A stretch of 64,000 nucleotides of DNA from Dolichospermum sp. FACHB-1091 (GCF_014697585.1 NZ_JACJSB010000010.1:1-64000), one strand, 5' to 3'. Counted from the stretch's first letter, positions 38,512 to 49,062 are shown. The notes: generated by a model from the letters alone, not told the origin. Translations and numbers: made by a program.

Positions 38512-40638
38512 TCAATCTTGGCTAAAACCATCTGTATCTATGGCTGATGAACGACGACGACGACGACGATTAGGTAAGGTAGTGGAGGTACTATTAATTT
38601 CAGTTTCAGCCTCGGTTTCCCGTGGAATTATGGTCAATTCTGGGAAGATGGCTAATGAAGATTCAATTTCTGGCTCAAGGGTTGATATTGGTAATTTAAC
38701 AGGCTCCAGCACAGCTTTGCCATACCCGCCATCAGAAATTATCTTTTCACTAATAATTGATTCAGTTGATTCAGCGGGTTGAGGTGATTCAGTTGATTCA
38801 GTAGGTAATTGTCCTGGTTGAACAACATTAATAATTACCGATCTAGAGCTTTTCCCCTCACGATCTAACTTAAGTAAAGGAGAAATTCCCATTTCAGCAT
38901 AAGTATCTTGTTCTTTTTCTGACATTTCCACAGTAATAACTTCTGGTGGTTCTACCTTAATCGGTTCTAGTTTTATTTTTACCCGTTCCGGCCTTTCTGT
39001 CCAACCCGATTTATTAATAGTAGGCGGGGAGATTTCTGGTATTGGTAATTCAACTTCTTCCAAGTCTAAATCTGAATCATTGACAAAAGCTAGGGGACTG
39101 GTAGCCAAACGGGGTTCATCTTTAGTGTTAGCTCCATTAACACCCGTTCTCGTGCGACGGGTACGAGTACGGCGCTTACTATCATTTAATTCCTGGTAAC
39201 TAGGATGATTGATCAAATGTAGGGGATTAAATTCTGGTTCACCTTCAAATCCTTCTCCAAAGCCATCGTAGGTATCTCTTGATGGGGCTTGGGGCACGCT
39301 ACCGCTATCAGGTATGCGGGTAGGTATACGTGGTTCCTTTGTCGGCATACTTCCAAACCGCTCTGGTATGTCTGTAGCCGGAATGGGTAAGCGGTTTTCC
39401 GTTTCTCCCGGTAATCTCACAGTATGTCCTAAACCGCCGCAGGTGGGACAGGGTTCGCCAAATAATTCATAAATGTTTTGGCCTTGACGCTTGCGAGTCA
39501 GTTCAACCAAACCTAATTCAGTTAATTGGGCAATTTGGGGACGAGCCTTATCAGCCTTGAGAGACTTGTTAAAGTGTTCTAATACTTGCATTTGATCACG
39601 TCGGGATTCCATATCAATGAAATCAACCACAATCACACCAGCAATATTCCGCAAACGTAACTGACGCGCTATTTCCGCCGATGCTTCGCAGTTTGTCCAC
39701 AACACAGTTTCTCTAGCCGTAGCAGAACGAGTGAAAGAACCAGAGTTAACATCTACTACCGTTAAAGCTTCCGTCGGTTGGATGATAATATATCCACCTG
39801 AGGGTAAATCTACTCTAGGTCTAAGGGCTTCACGGATGGCCGCATTAATGCGGAAGTATTCTAAAATTGGAGAGCGATCGCGGTGATGATCAATCAGCAA
39901 TCCCTGGGGCGTTTGTCCGCCACTCCAGTTTTGTAAATATTGTTTCACCCGTTTTAAGCCAGTGCTGGAATCAACGACGATGCGATTCACATCACCACCA
40001 TACATATCTCTAAGTACGCGCTGAATAAAATCATCGTCACGATTAAGTAAAGCTGGCGCACGGGAGGATACAGCTTCTTGCTGAACAATTTCCCACTGCT
40101 TTTGCAGCACTTCTAGATCTTCAATGATGGCTTCCTCTGGTTTAGCTTCGGCTTCTGTGCGTACCAACAAACCCATACCTGCTGGTTTAACCAAAATTGC
40201 TAAAGCTCGGAGTCGGTTACGCTCACTTTCGCTCTTAATCCGTCTAGATAAATTTACACCTCGTCCATAAGGCATTAGCACCACATAACGGCCTGGTAGG
40301 GTGATGTTCCCTGTCAACCTGGGACCTTTTGATCCTGTTGGCTCTTTCATCACTTGTACTAAAGTTTTTTGCTGTGGAGTCAACAGTTCTGTAATCGCTG
40401 CTGCACTTCGTTTTAGCCTCAATGGACCTAAATCAGTCACATGAATAAAACCGTTGCGCTCCGGGTCGCCGATATTGACAAAAGCCGCATCTATCCCAGG
40501 TAATACGTTTTCTACTACACCTAAATAGATATCACCAATTTGGTGATGACCAGTAGCTACAACGAGTTCTTGTATTTGATCCTCAGAAAATACAGCAGCG
40601 ATTTGATGCTGTTCCGCGATGATAATTTGTTTTGGCAT
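38512..40638 (-). CDS. rne: Ribonuclease E
   Basis: 708 residues. Endonuclease for mRNA decay and rRNA/tRNA processing. The S1 domain spans about 35-125; catalytic aspartates are D296 (VVDVNSGSF) and D339 (VVDFIDME); the zinc link is CPTC (397-400). The C-terminal 300 residues are low-complexity and end with RRRRRRSSA (691-699), which matches the short motif reported to recruit polynucleotide phosphorylase in cyanobacterial RNase E. The gene has a 1.2-kb upstream gap, consistent with the long, autoregulated 5' leader known for cyanobacterial rne. rnhB follows. Confidence 0.97.
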   Translation of the reverse strand: MPKQIIIAEQHQIAAVFSEDQIQELVVATGHHQIGDIYLGVVENVLPGIDAAFVNIGDPERNGFIHVTDLGPLRLKRSAAAITELLTPQQKTLVQVMKEPTGSKGPRLTGNITLPGRYVVLMPYGRGVNLSRRIKSESERNRLRALAILVKPAGMGLLVRTEAEAKPEEAIIEDLEVLQKQWEIVQQEAVSSRAPALLNRDDDFIQRVLRDMYGGDVNRIVVDSSTGLKRVKQYLQNWSGGQTPQGLLIDHHRDRSPILEYFRINAAIREALRPRVDLPSGGYIIIQPTEALTVVDVNSGSFTRSATARETVLWTNCEASAEIARQLRLRNIAGVIVVDFIDMESRRDQMQVLEHFNKSLKADKARPQIAQLTELGLVELTRKRQGQNIYELFGEPCPTCGGLGHTVRLPGETENRLPIPATDIPERFGSMPTKEPRIPTRIPDSGSVPQAPSRDTYDGFGEGFEGEPEFNPLHLINHPSYQELNDSKRRTRTRRTRTGVNGANTKDEPRLATSPLAFVNDSDLDLEEVELPIPEISPPTINKSGWTERPERVKIKLEPIKVEPPEVITVEMSEKEQDTYAEMGISPLLKLDREGKSSRSVIINVVQPGQLPTESTESPQPAESTESIISEKIISDGGYGKAVLEPVKLPISTLEPEIESSLAIFPELTIIPRETEAETEINSTSTTLPNRRRRRRSSAIDTDGFSQD

Positions 40639-41914
40639 TCAATTTCCTCAAAAACTGGTAGCGCTGGTGGGAATCACAAGAAAGTTCTCTGTTATCCCGC
40701 TTCTACAGTCACTACTACAAGGTGCTACTAGTAATAAAAATTTCCAATTTTAAGCTCTGCTTGAGTTGGAAGACCTAATGATACTATGATGGCATTTACA
40801 CACTGGCTCATTCCTGAACAGCATATACTTTAAGAACTTGAATCAACCGCCCTTGGCCGATTTCCCATACTATACGCTGCTATCTAAACTTTGGATATCC
40901 GTAGATATATGTCCCAAAGTTAACGTTTCATTAGGTAAGGTTGACTGTACTTAAATGGCAGGCACTTTATAACTTTATAGAAACTTCCGTTAGACAAGGT
41001 ATGTAACCGCTTTGACCATATGCTGACGGTGATAAATCACTGGACTCGCTATCCGTGTTTTCACTGAAAATATAGCTAAGTGCGGATAACCCACTGGGTC
41101 ATCTTGACAAGAATTTTGGCAGCTTTTTAATCTCTGTCAATACTTACGTACTATTTTTTTACGATCAACCACTGTTGCCTCTTTAGCAATTGCATAAAAG
41201 CCCGCAATAAAAGCAAGTCTTATTTAAGGGATATAATCTACCAACCAATCGAGAAGCTGACAAAAGCTACTGTTAGTGATTGATTCCCAAGGCAACTAAA
41301 GATGGAGTGGTTTGTAATCAGCAGCAGAGTTTCTCCGGGATACAATCTTACTTAGAAGTTGCACTCTTATATCTTTGCCTTCGCGCCCGCGAGTATCACA
41401 GGTAGTGAATCAAGTCACTCAATGCAGCACCAGAAAATTTCTCCTAATCGCCATTGTAACGCAACTTTGCTAAAAAGCAATTCCCACAATGGACATCTGA
41501 TGAAAAAGAAGATAAAAGTCTTGTACGGTCAGGGTCAATACCTCATTTGTGGAGATGTCTAATAGACATCTGATGAAAATTAAATGCACTTGATTTTAAA
41601 CTCTTATAGACAAGTTCCTTATGTAGTGATTCTCGCATATACAATCTTTACCGACCTGCATCTGCTTAAAAACATTAATTTTCTGTTAGTCCCACTCAAA
41701 GAGGAATTTACTTATTTAGTCGTTAATTGTACGGGAAAATTTTCAGGCATCCCGAAGAAAGATGTCATTTTTCCCAAAAACAAAAAATAGGTGGACCTAA
41801 AGTCAAGTAAGTGAACGGAAAAACCCGAAATATGTAACAAAAAGTAAAGTTGCCCGAAACCTCTTTTCTGTTCCCTCCCCATAACGACAATTTTTAACGC
41901 CAACCCACTTAATA
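40639..41914. other. Long intergenic region including the likely rne leader
   Basis: No convincing gene on either strand. Small frames at 41359-41562, 41584-41790 and 41712-41903 lack ribosome sites and family features. The part next to rne (about 40639-41200) is the place for its 5' untranslated leader. TGGACATCTGATGAAAA and TAGACATCTGATGAAAA occur at about 41489 and 41563, a short direct repeat. Confidence 0.5.
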
Positions 41915-43639
41915 TCAGGAAAACTGTTGAGCATAATACCGCGCATATCTTCCTTCTAATTCTAACAATTCCTCATGATTTCCCGATTCGACAATTTGCC
42001 CTTTTTCTAATACTAAAATGCGATCGCATTTCCTGACAGTTGACAATCTATGGGCAATAATTAATACAGTACGGTTTTTCATCAATCTCTCTAAAGCTTC
42101 TTGTACCAAAGCTTCTGACTCGGAATCTAAAGCAGACGTAGCTTCATCAAGTATCAAAATTTGCGGGTTAAGCAGGACTGCGCGAGCAATAGCTATTCTT
42201 TGTCTTTGTCCCCCCGATAAATTCACACCTCGCTCTCCCACCCAAGTATGATAACCTTCTGGTAATTGCTGAATAAATTGATGAGCATTGGCAATTTTTG
42301 CAGCTTCTTCAACAGCTTGAATATCAAAATCATTCTGTCCAAAAGCGATATTTTGGGCAATAGTTCCCGAAAACATAATTGTTTCTTGGGGAACGATGCC
42401 AATTTGTTTTCTTAAACTATTTAAAGTCACATCTCGGATATTGATATCATCTATAAAAATCTCTCCAAATTCCGCATCATAAAATCGAGGTAACAGGTTC
42501 ACAAAAGTAGTTTTACCAGCACCAGAAGCACCAACTAAAGCAACAGCTTGACCGGGCATTATTAATAAGCTAATATTTTTTAAAACCGTTTCTCCCGATT
42601 GATAGGCAAAAGTAATATTGCGATATTCGACTTTACCATTAACAGCAGGTAAATTAATAGCATCAGGTTTTTCTAATACCGTTGGTTGAATTGCTAATAA
42701 CTCAAAAACCCGATCAATTGATGCCTCACCTTGTTTAAATTCATTATAATTATTAGTAGTATGTCCAATTGGGTCAATTAACAAAGCTGCTGCTGTTAAA
42801 TAACTAAAAAATTCACCGACGGTTAAATTACGTTGAGATATTTGCCAAGTTCCTACCATTAATAAAGATAAGGCACTAACAGCTTCTAAAAACCCGACAA
42901 TGGGAATTTGAATAGCTTTTAATCTTTCTACAGAATATTTAGCTTTAAAACTGCGTTCTGCTTCAAAACTAAACCTATCAATTTCGTATTTTTCCGCTGC
43001 AAAAGCTTGAATTAAGCGAATACCGCTAAAAACCTCTGTTAAAATAGCAGATAAATCAGAAATACGACTTTGACTTTTGAGAGAATATTTTCGTAAACGT
43101 TCCCCAAACCAACCAATTAAAATTCCCATAATTGGGGCAACAATTACCGTGGCTAAAGTCAGTTGCCAGTTTAAATAAATCATGTAAATGGGAATAGCAA
43201 TTAACTGTAAAGCACAGGGAGTAAAATCATGGAAAAGCTTATTAATCACTTCTCCAACGCGGTCAATATCTTCCGTGAGACGATAAGATAAATCTCCAGC
43301 TTTAGCAGTTTCAAAATAGCTGAGATTGAGTTTTTGTAAATGGGTATAAACTTGTTGCCGGAGATAAAAAGCCACCCTTAAAGCTGCCTTGGCCATGTAC
43401 AAATCTTGTACAGACTGAAAAAAGCCTCTAACAAGAAAGATAGCAGCACTGATTCCGGCTAATTTAGCAATCGCTAATACATTACCATTCCCAAAGGGAA
43501 CTGCTAACTTCCCTGCGACATTAATTAGGGTTAATGTTGCCAGTACATAGCCTAAAATGCCCACAAAACCCTTAATAATAGTTGTCCACTGGGTGCGGAT
43601 ATAGGGTAGAAGTTGCCAATAATTAGAACGTGTTTTCAA
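41915..43639 (-). CDS. ABC exporter, fused permease-ATPase (MsbA-like)
   Basis: 574 residues: six-helix exporter domain (about 1-310), then the ATPase. Walker A is GASGAGKT, the Q-loop IGIVPQETIMFSGTI, signature LSGGQRQR and Walker B ILILDEATSALD, with the H-loop in IIAHRLSTV. These half-transporters work as homodimers and move lipids, glycolipids or peptides. No gene in the neighbourhood tells the substrate; a HepA-like role in heterocyst envelope polysaccharide is possible but not shown. Confidence 0.92.
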   Translation of the reverse strand: MKTRSNYWQLLPYIRTQWTTIIKGFVGILGYVLATLTLINVAGKLAVPFGNGNVLAIAKLAGISAAIFLVRGFFQSVQDLYMAKAALRVAFYLRQQVYTHLQKLNLSYFETAKAGDLSYRLTEDIDRVGEVINKLFHDFTPCALQLIAIPIYMIYLNWQLTLATVIVAPIMGILIGWFGERLRKYSLKSQSRISDLSAILTEVFSGIRLIQAFAAEKYEIDRFSFEAERSFKAKYSVERLKAIQIPIVGFLEAVSALSLLMVGTWQISQRNLTVGEFFSYLTAAALLIDPIGHTTNNYNEFKQGEASIDRVFELLAIQPTVLEKPDAINLPAVNGKVEYRNITFAYQSGETVLKNISLLIMPGQAVALVGASGAGKTTFVNLLPRFYDAEFGEIFIDDINIRDVTLNSLRKQIGIVPQETIMFSGTIAQNIAFGQNDFDIQAVEEAAKIANAHQFIQQLPEGYHTWVGERGVNLSGGQRQRIAIARAVLLNPQILILDEATSALDSESEALVQEALERLMKNRTVLIIAHRLSTVRKCDRILVLEKGQIVESGNHEELLELEGRYARYYAQQFS

Positions 43640-43719
43640 GTTGTAACATCCACAAAAAAATATTTTCCTTTGTTTGACAATAGCAGTTTTCGGTTACTAT
43701 TGGGAATAAACAAAGTATT

Positions 43720-44325
43720 TTATCCTTTATTGGCTCTATTTTCCTTAATTACATGAATAATTGAAGGTAATAAAGAAACAACCACAATTAAGCCAATTAT
43801 TGGTAATAGATATTTATCTAATTGTTCCGCTGGTAAAGATTTTCCTAAGAAGAAACCTAATAAGGTAATACCAAAGGTCCATACAAAACCACCAAATAAA
43901 TTGTAAGACATAAAAGAACGATAGTGCATAGCCCCAATTCCTGCGACAATTGGGGCAAAAGTCCTGATAATTGGTACAAATCTCGCTAAAACAATAGTTT
44001 TTTTACCGTGCTTTTCATAAAAATCTTGAGTTTTTACAATATGTTTTTTACGAAGTAACCAAGAATCTTCTTTATCAAATAATTTTCTACCAAATTTATG
44101 TCCAGTAAAATATCCGATATTATCACCCAATACAGCACAAACAAACGCGCCAAAAATCAGCACCCAAATATTCAGTAAGTTTTGAGAGGCGACAAATCCT
44201 GCTGTAAATAATAAACTATCACCAGGCAGAAAAAAACCAATCAATAAACCAGATTCAGCAAAAATAATTCCCCATACGCCAAAGTAACCAAGTGATTTAA
44301 CTAATTCTGGTAAATCAAAGTGCAT
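43720..44325 (-). CDS. DedA family membrane protein
   Basis: 201 residues. A polytopic membrane protein of the DedA/VTT family, now linked to lipid-carrier or phospholipid flipping. The family sequences are ESGLLIGFFLPGDSLLFTAGF, GDNIGYFTGHKFG, KHGKKTIVLARFVPIIRTFAP and VAGIGAMHYRSFMSYNLFGG (the conserved Arg lies in the third). Several hydrophobic helices follow. 80 bp downstream of it is the ABC exporter on the same strand. Confidence 0.93.
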   Translation of the reverse strand: MHFDLPELVKSLGYFGVWGIIFAESGLLIGFFLPGDSLLFTAGFVASQNLLNIWVLIFGAFVCAVLGDNIGYFTGHKFGRKLFDKEDSWLLRKKHIVKTQDFYEKHGKKTIVLARFVPIIRTFAPIVAGIGAMHYRSFMSYNLFGGFVWTFGITLLGFFLGKSLPAEQLDKYLLPIIGLIVVVSLLPSIIHVIKENRANKG

Positions 44326-44463
44326 AAAATCCCACTTGTTTAAGACATTTTACTCAACATTTTAACGGTTATAAATTTATAGAAATAAAAAGTAATATTA
44401 AATTTAGATAAATTTATTTTATGTTTAATTTATGTTTAATGGATATTGGGGTCAAGGCGAAAA

Positions 44464-45246
44464 ATGCAAAGATATTTAAAAGTGCTGAGATTATTTTGGA
44501 CTGCGGCGATCGCTGCGGAAATGGAATATCGTATTAATTTTATCATTGCTGCTCTTAGTAGTTTAGGTAATTTAGTCGGTAGTATCTTTGGTTTGTTCCT
44601 ATTTTACCGCACAGGCTACACTTTTACAGGTTGGTCATGGGAAGCAGCTTTAGTAGTTTTAGGAGTTTTCACCTTATTACAAGGCTTTAGTGCTACCTTT
44701 CTCTCTCCCAATTTAAATCGCATTGTGCGCCATGTCCAGGAAGGGACTTTAGACTTTGTATTATTAAAACCTGTTCGCAGTCAGTTTTGGTTATCTTGTC
44801 ACACCTTTTCCCTCTGGGGAATACCAGATTTAATCTTTGGGTTACTGATAATTGGCTATGCTGGTACTAAACTTAGCTTAGGAATTGACAGATATCTATT
44901 TACCCTCTGGCCATTATTTTGTGGTTTAGTTATTCTTTACAGTTTGTGGTTTATACTAGGAGCAACCAGCATTTGGTTTGTTAAAATATACAATATTACA
45001 GAAGTATTAAAAGGGTTTTTAGAAGCGGGAAGATATCCAATTACTGGCTATCCTGCGGTTTATCGCTTTTTCTTTACCTTTGTATTACCAGTATCCTTTT
45101 TAACTACTATTCCCGCCCAATCCATGTTAGGAGAAATTGAATTTACCTCGTTGCTAAGTGCAGGATTATTAGCTTTTGTATTATTTTTCATTTCTACTCA
45201 GTTTTGGCGATTTGCTCTCCGTTTTTATACTAGTGCTTCCAGTTAG
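44464..45246 (+). CDS. ABC-2 type transporter permease
   Basis: 260 residues from the ATG at 44464, with AAGGCG eight bases upstream; the TTG at 44446 overlaps that site. Six hydrophobic helices, amphipathic segment NRIVRHVQEGTLDFVLLKPV and FLSPNLN are typical of the ABC-2 permease group formerly called DUF990. Such permeases normally come as two permeases plus one ATPase; neither partner is adjacent here. Substrate unknown. Confidence 0.82.
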   Translation: MQRYLKVLRLFWTAAIAAEMEYRINFIIAALSSLGNLVGSIFGLFLFYRTGYTFTGWSWEAALVVLGVFTLLQGFSATFLSPNLNRIVRHVQEGTLDFVLLKPVRSQFWLSCHTFSLWGIPDLIFGLLIIGYAGTKLSLGIDRYLFTLWPLFCGLVILYSLWFILGATSIWFVKIYNITEVLKGFLEAGRYPITGYPAVYRFFFTFVLPVSFLTTIPAQSMLGEIEFTSLLSAGLLAFVLFFISTQFWRFALRFYTSASS

Positions 45247-45330
45247 GTGATAGGTGACAGGTGACAGGACATACTGAAATCCTTCTTCCCTGTTCCCTGT
45301 TCCCTGTTCCCTGTTCCCTGTTCCCTAACT
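45247..45330. repeat. GGTGACA and TTCCCTG heptamers after the permease
   Basis: Three GGTGAYA units (45247-45269), the reverse complement of the TGTCACC units at 27762, and about six TTCCCTG units (45285-45326). They begin immediately after the stop codon. Confidence 0.88.
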
Positions 45331-45568
45331 CAACCGAAAATTCACAGAATCAAACCGGATTCCTATATTACAGCAGTTTTCATGTATTTGTACCACACGC
45401 TAATTTTTCTATTCCTTTCTTCCTTTGCGTCTTTGCGCCTTTGCGTGAGATATAAAATGTGGTTCATTTACCCGAAAATCGCTGTAATCATAATTTCATA
45501 ATGTGTTGTCAATGTAGGCTGACCCTAAAAAACCCAACCCACATTTAAGCCAGACAAAACAAAAGAAA
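45331..45568. other. Intergenic dispersed repeat
   Basis: Holds TTCCTTTGCGTCTTTGCGCC, GCGTGAGATATAAAATGTGG and ACCCGAAAATCGCTGTAA (about 45415-45487), a repeat with degraded relatives at 13062, 22411 and 25679. No gene. Confidence 0.6.
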
Positions 45569-46372
45569 TTACAACATATCTGGATTTTCACCCAACTCTC
45601 GTAATCTAGCAGCTAACCTAGTCGCTTTTGCTTTAGCAGCTTCCTCTCGTGATTTAGCTTCCTCCTCTCGTGATTTAGCTTCTTTTTCTCGTGCTTTAGC
45701 AACTTCTGCTTGTGATTTAGCGGCTTGGGCTTGTAATTTAGCAGCCTCCTCTGGTAACAAAACTAGATTACCAGCAACATCATAAAACCGCGCCCAAATT
45801 GCGGTTTCTCTGTCTATAGTTCCTTCCCAAGTTCCCAACCATAAACCTAAACGTCTACACCATAGCCAACCATTTTCATTTGGTGTCAAAGGTTGATACT
45901 GTTGTTCATGATCTAAATGCCATCCTTGTAAAGAATTGGCATCAAATGGGTCATAGACAAAGTAATCTGAAGTATGGAAAGTTTGTTCGTACAAGTCTTT
46001 TTTAATTCCCTTATCTATCCCTGCTGTAGACCGTGACATTAATTCTACAATCACATCAGGATAGCGACCATTTTCTTCCCAAACTACCCAACCTTGTCGA
46101 GGATTGCTACCATCAACATTGAGAACCACAAAGAAATCAGGACCGCGAAAATCACGATGGCGAATTTGGCTACTGCTGTAGTATATAAACATATTGCCCC
46201 CAGTAAAATAATCATTGCGGTCAGACCAAATCTGCTGCAACGAACGAATGAGGACATTCATAGCAATACGGTGACGATTTGATTCCAAGACTTCACCATC
46301 ATCAAATATTAAATCTGTTGGTGGGTTATGGGCTTCCCAGTCCACAACGGCTAGATTGTTGTCGGTAGTCAT
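45569..46372 (-). CDS. Uma2 family (DUF820) putative endonuclease, copy 1
   Basis: 267 residues. The family has a restriction-endonuclease-like fold and is expanded in cyanobacteria; biological role unknown. The core is seen in FRGPDFFVVLNV and PDVIVELMSRST (the acidic residues), followed by YEQTFHTSDYFVYDP and GTWEGTIDRETA. The C terminus is an Ala/Lys/Glu-rich coiled coil with repeats of AKSREEE type, ending LAARLRELGENPDML. It is paralogous to the next gene upstream. Confidence 0.85.
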   Translation of the reverse strand: MTTDNNLAVVDWEAHNPPTDLIFDDGEVLESNRHRIAMNVLIRSLQQIWSDRNDYFTGGNMFIYYSSSQIRHRDFRGPDFFVVLNVDGSNPRQGWVVWEENGRYPDVIVELMSRSTAGIDKGIKKDLYEQTFHTSDYFVYDPFDANSLQGWHLDHEQQYQPLTPNENGWLWCRRLGLWLGTWEGTIDRETAIWARFYDVAGNLVLLPEEAAKLQAQAAKSQAEVAKAREKEAKSREEEAKSREEAAKAKATRLAARLRELGENPDML

Positions 46373-46513
46373 GTAATTATTACCTTTTTCACCAAGCCCT
46401 AAACTCCTATGATAATTTGATCAATATCAAAGGCGATACAAATTAGCAAAGCAGTAGATTAATTCAGGGTGTGCTATCAATATATAAAAACTGCTGTAAC
46501 TGATGGAACAACA

Positions 46514-47269
46514 TCACAATATATCTGGATTTTCACCCAATTCTCTTAATCTCGCAGCTAATTTCGCCGCTTTAGCTTTAGCATTTTCCGCTTGAATTTT
46601 AAACTTTTCCGCTTCTACTTTAACTTTTTCTACTTGTGCTTTGTCAGCCTCCTGTGGTAACAAAACTAAATTACCAGAAATATCATAAAAGCGCAACCAA
46701 GTTGCAGTTTCCCTATCTATAGTTCCTTCCCAAGTTCCTAACCACAAACCTAAATGTCTACACCAAAACCAACCATTTTCATTAGGTGTTAAAGACCGAT
46801 ATTCTTGGTTATCATCTAAATGCCATCCTTGGAAAGAATTAGGGTCAAAGGGGTTGTAAAGAAAATAATCTGAGGTGCGGAAAATCTGATTTTTAAGGTG
46901 GTTTTTGACACTATCTATTTCTGTTGTAGCTGGTGACATTAATTCCACAATCATATCAAGATAGCGACCATTTTCTTCCCAAACTACCCAACCTTCCTTA
47001 GAATTATTACTATCAACATTGAGAACAGCAAAGAGGTCAGAACCGCGAAAATTACGGTTTTTAACTTGGCTACTGCTGTAGTAAATAAACATATTACCCT
47101 GAGTAAGATAATCATTGCGGTCAGACCAAAGCTGCTGTAATGACCGAATGAGGACATTCATAGCAATTTGGTAACGATTTGATCTCAATGGTTTATGATC
47201 ATCAAATATTAAATCCCTATGTCGGTTATAGGGTTTCCAGTTCACAATGGCTAGATCGTTGATACTCAT
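46514..47269 (-). CDS. Uma2 family (DUF820) putative endonuclease, copy 2
   Basis: 251 residues, closely similar over the full length to the gene at 45569-46372 (same MNVLIRSLQQ, FRGxDxFxVLNV, VIVELMS, GTWEGTIDRETA blocks and the same C-terminal end). The Lys/Glu coiled coil is shorter (VEKVKVEAEKFKIQAENAKA), which explains the length difference. The second motif reads LDMIVELMSPATTEID. A tandem duplication, 141 bp apart. Same uncertainty about function. Confidence 0.85.
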   Translation of the reverse strand: MSINDLAIVNWKPYNRHRDLIFDDHKPLRSNRYQIAMNVLIRSLQQLWSDRNDYLTQGNMFIYYSSSQVKNRNFRGSDLFAVLNVDSNNSKEGWVVWEENGRYLDMIVELMSPATTEIDSVKNHLKNQIFRTSDYFLYNPFDPNSFQGWHLDDNQEYRSLTPNENGWFWCRHLGLWLGTWEGTIDRETATWLRFYDISGNLVLLPQEADKAQVEKVKVEAEKFKIQAENAKAKAAKLAARLRELGENPDIL

Positions 47270-47644
47270 AAGTAACTATCACCTTTTTCATCAAGCCTCA
47301 AACTTCTATGATAATCTATTTGGGACTTTTTAACGGTATTTTTGTATGGTGGTAATTACTGAAAATTTATCAGCTAATCTCAAGTAGCACAACTAGGGCA
47401 GACAAGATACTCACCCACCAAGAGTCTAATAAAACATTAATGTGCAAATATATGTCTTTGAGCTTACCAATTATCTATAATAGACCTGTCCGCTTAAATT
47501 TGCGTTTTCTAGAAACCTTGTAGAGACGTGACCTGGGTAGGGATTCTCGGCTCTACATTCTTTTCAGGAATGGAACGTCTCTAGCATGATTACGTAATTA
47601 TGTTGTCTAAAAAAACACAAATTACTAGTAAATCTGTCTTGATT
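47270..47644. other. Intergenic with a short inverted-repeat element
   Basis: TAGAGACGT (47521-47529) and ACGTCTCTA (47575-47583) bound a 63-bp element related to the palindrome at 4203. No gene. Confidence 0.5.
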
Positions 47645-48952
47645 CTATCTTTCTAAATCCTTAATTTCCTTGGGAACTTTGGCTGTTAATACCTCATTTC
47701 CCTCAGAAGTAACTAATACATCATCTTCAATTCTAATCCCAATTCCAAGCCAACGCGGGTCAATTTCCGGTTGGTCTTCTGCTGGTTTGGTGTCAGGGAC
47801 TATATACAGTCCCGGTTCTATTGTCAGCACTTGGCCAGGTTGTAAGATTTGCGGGTTTTCTCCATGTTGATAAATTCCCACATCATGCACATCTAAACCT
47901 AACCAATGGCTGGTACGGTGCATATAAAAGGCTTTATATTTTTCCTCCTCTATTAATTTATCAATTTCCCCTTTGAGTAAACCCAGTTCCACTAATCCCT
48001 CTGTTAATATCCGCACCGCTGCATTATGAGGTGCATAGAAAGAATTACCTGGTTTTACTTCTGCTATCGCTTGTTTTTGTGCTGCTAATACAACTTCATA
48101 TAATGCTTTTTGTTCTGGTGTGAATTTACCACTAACGGGAAATGTGCGGGTAATATCTGAATTGTAATAACCGTAAGCGCAACCAGCATCAATCAACAGT
48201 AAATCATTTTCTTGTATTTGACAGTTATTTTCAATGTAATGCAGTACGCAAGCATTCGCACCAGATGCAACAATAGAAGGATAAGCAGGACCCATTCCCC
48301 CCCGTAACCGGAAAATATGCTCTATTTCGGCTTGAATTTCATATTCATAACGTCCCGGCGCGGCGTTTTTTAAAGCATAGTCATGAGCTTCTACTGCAAT
48401 TTGTACAGCTTGACGCATTAGGTCTAGTTCTGTTTTGCTTTTATAGAGTCTCATATTGTGCAGAAGAATACTAGGATCTGCGATCGCAACTGGTCCTGTA
48501 CCTCGTTTAGGGTAAGTTCGCAGTAAACTTTGGTAATGTTGGATGATTTTATCATTAAAATTGCGATCGCGTCCCAAATGATAATAAATGCGGTCCGCTT
48601 TTTCTAAATATTGCGGTAACTTCTCGTCTAACTCTGTAATGGGGTAAGCTATATCTGCACCATAAAATTCTTTTGCTCCTTCTACTCCACAACGATAACC
48701 ATTCCAAACTTCCTTTTCTGGATCTTTCGGTTGCACAAATAATATAAAGCGATGCTCTGGGTGATGAGGTGCTAATACTACTACTGCTTGCGCTTCATTA
48801 AACCCGCTTAGGTAAAAGAAATCACTATCTTGACGGTAAACATACTCAACGTCATTGTGCATGACTGCTGTGGGCGCACTTCTGAAAATCGCTGTACCGC
48901 TGCCTATTTTCGTCATTAATTCCTGACGACGTTGCTGATATTCTGTTTGCAT
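47645..48952 (-). CDS. pepP: Aminopeptidase P (Xaa-Pro aminopeptidase)
   Basis: 435 residues. Removes N-terminal residues before proline. The AMP_N domain spans about 1-130 (SDFFYLSGFNEAQAVVVL). The pita-bread metal site is visible: LLIDAGCAYGYYNSDITRTF (two Asp), HRTSHWLGLDVHDVG (His), LTIEPGLYI (Glu) and GIRIEDDVLV (Glu), the pattern for two Mn ions. Full length. Cytoplasmic, single gene. Confidence 0.94.
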   Translation of the reverse strand: MQTEYQQRRQELMTKIGSGTAIFRSAPTAVMHNDVEYVYRQDSDFFYLSGFNEAQAVVVLAPHHPEHRFILFVQPKDPEKEVWNGYRCGVEGAKEFYGADIAYPITELDEKLPQYLEKADRIYYHLGRDRNFNDKIIQHYQSLLRTYPKRGTGPVAIADPSILLHNMRLYKSKTELDLMRQAVQIAVEAHDYALKNAAPGRYEYEIQAEIEHIFRLRGGMGPAYPSIVASGANACVLHYIENNCQIQENDLLLIDAGCAYGYYNSDITRTFPVSGKFTPEQKALYEVVLAAQKQAIAEVKPGNSFYAPHNAAVRILTEGLVELGLLKGEIDKLIEEEKYKAFYMHRTSHWLGLDVHDVGIYQHGENPQILQPGQVLTIEPGLYIVPDTKPAEDQPEIDPRWLGIGIRIEDDVLVTSEGNEVLTAKVPKEIKDLER

Positions 48953-49062
48953 AGCTGATTTATTAATAGTGTTGTTTTTGGCTTTAACAATTATAGACTA
49001 CGGAGAACGTTGTCGGGAAAATTGCTAATTTTACTTATTTTAGCCAATTTCCCCCTGAATGG

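Noticed and set aside
38540-38782. 80-codon ORF opposite rne
   Set aside because: It is the antisense shadow of the RNase E C-terminal part; the RRRRRR run comes from symmetric CGACGA codons.
41359-41790. Two small plus-strand ORFs in the rne upstream gap
   Set aside because: No ribosome sites, odd composition, and no motif; more likely part of the non-coding rne leader region.
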